Part shown: piece by piece, positions 61,046-64,000 of the stretch
Numbering within the stretch: the stretch's first letter is position 1
How the letters are laid out: each line of letters opens with the position of its first letter
Assembly (NCBI RefSeq): GCF_029910095.1
Contig: NZ_CP094526.1
Span: 2,356,001 to 2,420,000, forward strand
Reading direction: 5' to 3'
Origin: Bradyrhizobium sp. ISRA464
GTDB lineage: Bacteria; Pseudomonadota; Alphaproteobacteria; Rhizobiales; Xanthobacteraceae
Length of the DNA: 64,000 nt
Notes under the pieces: generated by a model
The model's input: only the letters and a program-made list of their open reading frames with translations
Told to the model about the DNA's origin: nothing
Database searches by the model: none
Position numbers and translations under genes: made by a program

Positions 61046-61810
61046 CTACCCGCCGCTCTTTTCCATCTGGTCGTAGACCGCCTGGGCGACCTGGGTCAGG
61101 CGGGAGCGGTCGGTGCCGCCGCTGACGACATAGGCGACGCCGCGATCGGCCCAGAACAGGGCGCCGTCATTGCCCTGCACGGCGTATCGCATCTGCGTCG
61201 CCTCGGTCTTCGCCTTCGCGGTGTAGATCGTGTAGCGCTCGCCGGAGGCGCTCTCATACATCAGGAACGACGCCGGCCCGCTCGGCCCGGGCAGCAGCCG
61301 GCCGCCGATCAGCTTCAGCCCGGCAAGCTCCGGCGCGCGGACGTCCCAGCCGCAGCGCTTGGTCAGCCATGCCTGCAGATGCGCACGCTCGCTGCCGGGC
61401 ACCTCGACGGGATGGCGGACCTCGACGACGTAGAGCCGGTGTGCATCGAGGGCATCGAGCGTGAAGCTCTGGAAGGTCGACGGCGCCGCCGCCACGCCGC
61501 GCGCGACCCAGCCGAGGCCGCCGCCGGCGACGAAGGCGACGAGCGTTGCTGCAACCGCGCCATAGATCCAGCGCCGTGGCTGGCGTACCAGCCGCTCGAG
61601 TTCGAGCCGCTTCGGCACCGCCTCGTCGAGCACGGAGTCGTAGCGCACATGCAGCGCATCCGCCATCGCACGCCACGACTGCACCCGCGCCGCTTCGTCG
61701 GGATGCGCCGCGAGCCACGCCTCGACATCGCCGCGGCGTTCGGCCGGCAGCTCGTTGTCGACGTAAGCATGCAGCTCATCTTCGGTCACGGGAATCTTCG
61801 GGTCGGTCAT
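61046..61810 (-). CDS. Membrane anti-sigma factor
   Basis: A 254-aa protein starting MTDPKIPVTEDELHAYVDNELPAERRGDVEAWLAAHPDEAARVQSW, the helical anti-sigma N-domain pattern. One transmembrane helix follows (RRWIYGAVAATLVAFVAGGGLGWVARG, about 80-105). The periplasmic C-terminal part may sense a signal. No HxxxCxxC zinc anti-sigma motif is present. A further ATG 18 bp upstream (61828) is the alternative start. It lies downstream of, and on the same strand as, the ECF sigma gene and would hold that sigma at the membrane. Confidence 0.8.
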   Translation of the reverse strand: MTDPKIPVTEDELHAYVDNELPAERRGDVEAWLAAHPDEAARVQSWRAMADALHVRYDSVLDEAVPKRLELERLVRQPRRWIYGAVAATLVAFVAGGGLGWVARGVAAAPSTFQSFTLDALDAHRLYVVEVRHPVEVPGSERAHLQAWLTKRCGWDVRAPELAGLKLIGGRLLPGPSGPASFLMYESASGERYTIYTAKAKTEATQMRYAVQGNDGALFWADRGVAYVVSGGTDRSRLTQVAQAVYDQMEKSGG

Positions 61811-61877
61811 ATCAGTCGTCTCTGTCAAATCTTGATTGGAAATCGTTCACGCGTAACGCCGTCCATCATGCACAGTG

Positions 61878-62366
61878 TCATTTCACCCGCCTGAGCGCCG
61901 GGCGCTCGCCGTCCAGCGAGGCTCTCACATGGGCGCGGGCGCGGGCGAGCCGGGACATCACCGTGCCGATCGGTACCCCCTGGATGTCGGCGACCTCGCG
62001 GTAGCTCAGGCCTTCCAGCATCACCAGCAGCAGCACCGAGCGCTGCTCCTCCACCAACGTCGACAGCGCGCGCTCGATATCGCGTCCCTCGGCCTCGGTG
62101 CCGCTGGCGTCGGCATTGTTGTCGAGCAGCGGCATCAGCGGCGGCCGCCGCGCCAGCGAGCGCCGGCGGTTCTTGTTCAGGTTGGTCAGGATCGTGTACA
62201 GCCAGCTCCTGATATCGCCGCCGAGGAACAGCCGCTCCGAGCGCAGCGCCCGCACCAGCGTGTCCTGCACCAGATCGTCGGCGATGTCGGCGTCACGCGC
62301 GAGCGCGCGCGCGTAGCGCCGGAGCGCCGGTATCATGGCCTCGACGCTTTGACGAAAGGCGGTCAT
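61878..62366 (-). CDS. ECF sigma-70 family RNA polymerase sigma factor
   Basis: A 162-aa sigma factor with region 2 (YARALARDADIADDLVQDTLVRALR, with DIRSWLYTILTNLNKNRRR) and region 4 (LSTLVEEQRSVLLLVMLEGLSYREVADIQGVPIGTVMSRLARARAHVRASL). The start ATG at 62366 was chosen because the upstream frame is unlike coding DNA. It directs RNA polymerase to a special promoter set, probably with the adjacent anti-sigma. The stimulus is unknown. Confidence 0.9.
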   Translation of the reverse strand: MTAFRQSVEAMIPALRRYARALARDADIADDLVQDTLVRALRSERLFLGGDIRSWLYTILTNLNKNRRRSLARRPPLMPLLDNNADASGTEAEGRDIERALSTLVEEQRSVLLLVMLEGLSYREVADIQGVPIGTVMSRLARARAHVRASLDGERPALRRVK

Positions 62367-62570
62367 GCATCCCTGTCTTCGATGGTTGCGGCGGCAGCCG
62401 CCTTGCGCAACATAACACCCCAATGACGTGACTATTCCGATTGCGTGGATTTGTCCGCACGGCGCGTCAGCCAAGAGCCGATTTGGGCTGTACCCGGTGT
62501 GTCGATTCCGGCTACCACGTGTTCGGCATGAAGCAGCACATCTCGCTCAGCAAGGATTAGTCATCACGCA

Positions 62571-63170
62571 ATGCCGGTGCCGACGATCTACTATATCCGC
62601 CACGGCGAGACCTCCTGGAATGCGGAAGGCCGGCTGCAGGGCGTGCGGGACATCGCACTGAACGAGCTCGGCCGCCGGCAGGCGGCGCATGCCGGGCGCA
62701 TCCTCGCCGACCTGTTCGCGCGCGACGGCCGCGACCAGGCGCAGCTCGCCTTCGTTGCAAGCCCCCTGATCCGGGCGCGAGCAACCATGGAGCTGGTGCG
62801 CGCGGAGCTCGGCGTGCCGCCGGGCGGCTATGCGCTCGACGATCGACTGCGCGAGATCGGCTACGGCACATGGGAAGGCTCGACGCTCAAGGAAGCGCAG
62901 GCCGCCGCCCCCGCGCTCTATGCCCGGCGCCTGGTCGAGAAGTGGACGGTGGCGGCACCGGGCGGTGAAAGCTATGTCGAGGTGCAGGCGCGGATGACCG
63001 ACTGGTACCATTCGGTGGCCTCGGACATGGTCACTGTTGCCCATGGCGGCACTGCGCGGGCGCTGATGGTGGCGCTCGGCTTCGAGACCCCGGCCAGCGC
63101 GGCGGATCTCACCATCGAGCAGGGTGCGGTCTATGTGTTCGATGAGGCCGGCTTGCGGAAATATAGTTAA
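62571..63170 (+). CDS. Histidine phosphatase-family protein (phosphoglycerate mutase-like)
   Basis: A 199-aa protein starting MPVPTIYYIRHGETSWNAEGRLQG, with the catalytic RHGE motif and the second His in TVAHGGTARAL, plus the FVASPLIRARATMEL pattern. It may act as a phosphatase or a cofactor-dependent mutase. It is upstream of aroC on the same strand by 116 bp. Confidence 0.88.
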   Translation: MPVPTIYYIRHGETSWNAEGRLQGVRDIALNELGRRQAAHAGRILADLFARDGRDQAQLAFVASPLIRARATMELVRAELGVPPGGYALDDRLREIGYGTWEGSTLKEAQAAAPALYARRLVEKWTVAAPGGESYVEVQARMTDWYHSVASDMVTVAHGGTARALMVALGFETPASAADLTIEQGAVYVFDEAGLRKYS

Positions 63171-63286
63171 GGTAGGCGCTCACCACGCCACCCGTCGTGG
63201 CCGGGACAAGCCCGAAGGGGAGGTTTGACCCACGTGACGCGTGGCGCTACCAACATCAGGCATCGCTTTACTTCCGGACCAACCAG

Positions 63287-64000
63287 ATGTCCTTCAACAC
63301 CTTCGGCCATATGTTCCGCGTCACGACCTTCGGTGAAAGCCATGGGGTCGCGATCGGCTGCGTGGTCGATGGCTGCCCGCCGCTGATCCCGCTTGGCGTG
63401 GAGGAGATCCAGCACGACCTAGATCGCCGCCGCCCCGGCCAGTCGCGCTTCACCACCCAGCGCCAGGAGCCGGATGCGGTGAAGATCCTGTCCGGCGTGA
63501 TGGCGCACCCGGAGACCGGCGTGCAGGTGACGACGGGCACGCCGATCGCGCTGCTGATCGAGAACACCGACCAGCGTTCCAAGGATTATTCCGAGATCAA
63601 GGACAAGTTCCGCCCCGGTCACGCCGACTTCACCTATGAGGCGAAATACGGCCTGCGCGACTATCGCGGCGGCGGTCGCTCCTCGGCGCGCGAGACCGCG
63701 ACCCGCGTCGCGGCCGGCGCGATCGCGCGCAAGGTCCTGCCTGGCGTGAAGGTGCGCGGCGCGCTGGTGCAGATGGGCCCGCACAAGATCGATCGCGACA
63801 AGTGGGACTGGGACGAGATCGCCAAGAATCCGTTCTTCTGCCCGGACAAGGACAAGGCGGCGTTCTTCGAAAGCTATCTCGACGGCATCAGGAAGAGCGG
63901 CTCCTCGATCGGTGCCGTGATCGAGGTCGTCGCCGAGGGCGTGCCGGCCGGGCTCGGTGCGCCGATCTATGCCAAGCTCGACAGCGAGCTGGCGGCGGCG
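63287..64000 (+). CDS. aroC: Chorismate synthase, 5' part (truncated by window end)
   Basis: The first 238 codons of chorismate synthase, which makes chorismate from EPSP in the shikimate pathway. It starts [33 protein letters not shown]. The family motifs GESHG and [20 protein letters not shown] are seen. The reading frame is open to the last base and is in frame at the end, so the 3' third lies outside the window. The ATG at 63287 is the first credible start after the histidine phosphatase gene. Confidence 0.93.
   Translation, partial: MSFNTFGHMFRVTTFGESHGVAIGCVVDGCPPLIPLGVEEIQHDLDRRRPGQSRFTTQRQEPDAVKILSGVMAHPETGVQVTTGTPIALLIENTDQRSKDYSEIKDKFRPGHADFTYEAKYGLRDYRGGGRSSARETATRVAAGAIARKVLPGVKVRGALVQMGPHKIDRDKWDWDEIAKNPFFCPDKDKAAFFESYLDGIRKSGSSIGAVIEVVAEGVPAGLGAPIYAKLDSELAAA

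Noticed and set aside
1..64000. tRNA, rRNA or CRISPR features
   Set aside because: No cloverleaf-type gene, rRNA segment or regularly spaced repeat array was seen on reading through the window.

Overview
The window looks like chromosomal DNA of a Bradyrhizobium-type alphaproteobacterium (order Rhizobiales/Hyphomicrobiales). The evidence is high GC with strong third-position G/C bias, the gene families present (fused indolepyruvate ferredoxin oxidoreductase, DUF1499, DUF3124, extensin-like proteins, a TIGR03223/DUF1045 phosphonate protein), and the GC-rich palindromic intergenic repeats typical of that group. Genus assignment is inference from gene content. No rRNA, tRNA or CRISPR array was seen.

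Layout. (1) 1-1015 is non-coding and full of dispersed repeats, including one possible structured RNA. (2) 1016-7389 is a plus-strand cluster: a RidA-superfamily protein, a Tat-exported flavin amine oxidase, an exported c-type cytochrome, an exported RidA, an exported M20 peptidase, an L-aspartate dehydrogenase and a nicotinamidase. Four consecutive products carry export signals, which suggests a periplasmic oxidative deamination pathway. A divergent hemC paralogue follows (7477-8460). (3) 8520-22225 is a complete C-P lyase phosphonate locus. It has a minus-strand operon (hexapeptide transferase, second PhnM, DUF1045 2H phosphoesterase), phnCDE1E2, the repressor gene phnF, and phnGHIJKLMN. A Pho box and a 12-bp-arm palindrome in the phnF-phnG gap suggest dual control by PhoB and PhnF. 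No phnP is present.

(4) 22965-28087 is a string of four insertion sequences (two near-identical IS701-family copies, one IS5-family copy with a frameshifted transposase, and a diverged IS701 copy), each separated by a single CTAG. The array sits between a dispersed repeat and the 3' end of a TetR gene and has replaced that regulator's last residues. (5) 28001-33344 is the TetR gene with a divergent RND efflux pair. (6) 33781-35276 is another IS, inserted at the stop codon of an SDR gene. The target repeat preserves the stop. (7) 35279-41319 holds a minus-strand SDR/carboxymuconolactone decarboxylase/MaoC operon divergent from a fused indolepyruvate oxidoreductase, with an inverted repeat between them.

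(8) 41462-64000 is mostly housekeeping: aldo/keto reductase, a His-rich exported peptide, aminotransferase, CPA2 antiporter, ribB, glutaryl-CoA dehydrogenase, MBL hydrolase, acyl-CoA ligase, extensin-like protein, L,D-transpeptidase, CorA, pdxH, a DnaJ-like protein, an ECF sigma/anti-sigma pair, a histidine phosphatase and the 5' part of aroC, which runs off the window end.

The best candidates for something new are the all-periplasmic amine-oxidation module, the 2H phosphoesterase as a possible PhnP substitute, and the single-CTAG IS array.
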